A program made the position numbers and the translations under genes. The notes beneath the pieces are model-generated. The model saw only the letters and a program-made list of their open reading frames with translations, had not been told where the DNA came from and did no database searches. Source: Amphibalanus amphitrite (Eukaryota > Arthropoda > Thecostraca > Balanomorpha > Balanidae). From it: a stretch of 64,000 nucleotides of DNA. Location of the stretch: positions 62,001 through 126,000 of the forward strand of contig NW_024881597.1 of NCBI RefSeq assembly GCF_019059575.1, given 5' to 3'. Shown here one piece after another: positions 63,040 through 64,000 of this stretch (the stretch's first letter is position 1; each line of letters opens with the position of its first letter).

Positions 63040-63348
63040 ATTACGTCATTGGCATTAGTTACTATGTAACCGTGGTTACGCATGGGAATCTTATCGATAA
63101 AAGCATACGTTATTGCGAGTAAGTTGTGTACACGACCTTTGTGTTGTAGCATGAGGCGACGTTTTGGAAGCGGCACATGACCGTTCTCATCGGCAAACCA
63201 GGGGTATCTTTCCATAGCGCGGCTCGGAAGGTGGAGGGTCAAACACCATTATGTGGGAAGGACGCAGCTGCCGGCAACGGTGGCCCTTTATATTCCGGGA
63301 AATGGTCGTCCTTCGGCCTCAGAGTCGATCTTCACGTCCTGTGGTCAG
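63040..63348 (+). promoter_or_regulatory. Third lectin-type promoter and 5' UTR exon, inverted
   Basis: Homologous to 59094-59385 in the opposite orientation. It has a good TATA box (TTTATA, 63288-63293) and an exon ending CTGTGGTCAG at 63348 before GTGAGA. No lectin coding exon follows within the window, so if active it should serve a gene beyond 64000. It could instead be an orphan duplicate. Confidence 0.65.
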
Positions 63349-63490
63349 GTGAGATGGCTGAGGGTCACCCGTTCGGATCCAGTGGATTACCCAGGAGGGA
63401 CGCGTACCATCAGTCTACAGCTCTAATTAATGACTCGCTTTTCATTAATTAATGACTTATAAATGATTGTTTTCAACCTTTGTAGCCTAT

Positions 63491-64000
63491 TTAACCCGCG
63501 CCCTGATGGGGTCTGCCGAGCAACGCGGTCTGATGGGGGGGGGGCATTTTGGCCCCCCCCTCCCAAGATCTCGAGAAACACGCAACATAGCGACAAGCGG
63601 CAAACGGCTTTAGATAGCCCCAATGAGGAACTACCTTGTGACCGAATTTCATTGACCTAGGTCGAACCGATGACGTCACAGGTCAGGTCAAAGGTCGAAT
63701 TTTCACCGTTTACAGGCATTTCAAGAAATGCGTTGTAAAATCGAAAAAATGCATTTCATTGAAAATCATCGATGGGGAAATGTTCGTCAAACACATATTT
63801 TGCCATTTGAGGTCACTGATACCAGGTCAGGTCACAGAGGTCAGGTCACTGAGGGTCACAAATTAAAAATATCATGTGATGCATGTTTTATGGTCCATTT
63901 TATATGCCAAATGCGATTATGTGGGACAGGCAGCCCTTGGGGTCAGTTTAGATTATGTTTTGGTGAACGTCAGGTCAAGGTCAGGTCAAGGTCAGGTCAA
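63491..64000 (+). mobile_element. TTAA family 10 element, copy 2, cut by window end
   Basis: Intact left end TTAACCCGCGCCCTGATGGGG with hairpin GGGGCATTTTGGCCCC. Follows 45089 onwards closely, and runs into the same AGGTCA array at the last bases. Confidence 0.92.

Noticed and set aside
1-64000. CRISPR array or bacterial operon content
   Set aside because: Spliced genes, LTR elements and SINEs show eukaryotic DNA; the tandem GGTCA runs lack spacer structure.

Overview
The window is nuclear DNA of an animal, most likely a crustacean and plausibly a barnacle. The support is spliced genes with GT/AG introns, very long repeat-filled introns, two galactose-type (QPD) secreted C-type lectins that recall the barnacle BRA lectins, and invertebrate-style LTR retrotransposons. 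The species call is inference; I could run no search.

Host genes are few. Two tandem paralogues of a high-affinity copper transporter (Ctr/SLC31 family) lie on the minus strand. Gene B (44283 down to 32249) is complete in six exons and encodes 195 aa. Gene A (13380 down to 4302) shows four matching exons with the same lengths and phases, but its last two exons are not found before the window starts. An InaF-motif small membrane protein is at 48409-48711 (minus). Two secreted C-type lectins are at 49955-50410 and 56425-56880 (minus). Each lectin has a separate 5' UTR exon and promoter, and a third, inverted copy of that promoter at 63040-63348 (plus) predicts another lectin gene beyond the right edge. 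Two short possible exons of unknown genes lie at 2399-2605 and 26979-27168.

Most of the rest is mobile DNA. A Ty3/Gypsy element (21438-25524) has two near-identical LTRs, a CCAAC target duplication, an intact gag-protease-RT-RNase H frame, and a deletion that removes the start of integrase. A second Gypsy tail with an LTR is at 3-922. The dominant component is a large set of non-autonomous elements of about 0.9-1.2 kb flanked by TTAA. Most of their termini read CCCGCGCC, CCCTCGCC or similar, and just inside sits a G-run/C-run hairpin. Most interiors are saturated with AGGTCA/TGACCT hexamers. More than ten families are present, often nested or abutting at a shared TTAA, covering roughly 40 percent of the window. 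They fill the introns of both copper transporter genes. Paralogous comparison gives two natural near-empty sites (gene B promoter and gene A intron 2) that confirm insertion at TTAA-like sites.

Other structures are a hAT-like element carrying a GC-rich minisatellite (7207-9016), a TA-flanked mariner-like element (52802-53827), a tRNA-derived SINE (30041-30392), a 1.2 kb foldback (19502-20679), a 300 bp foldback (47654-47954), and several inverted duplications.
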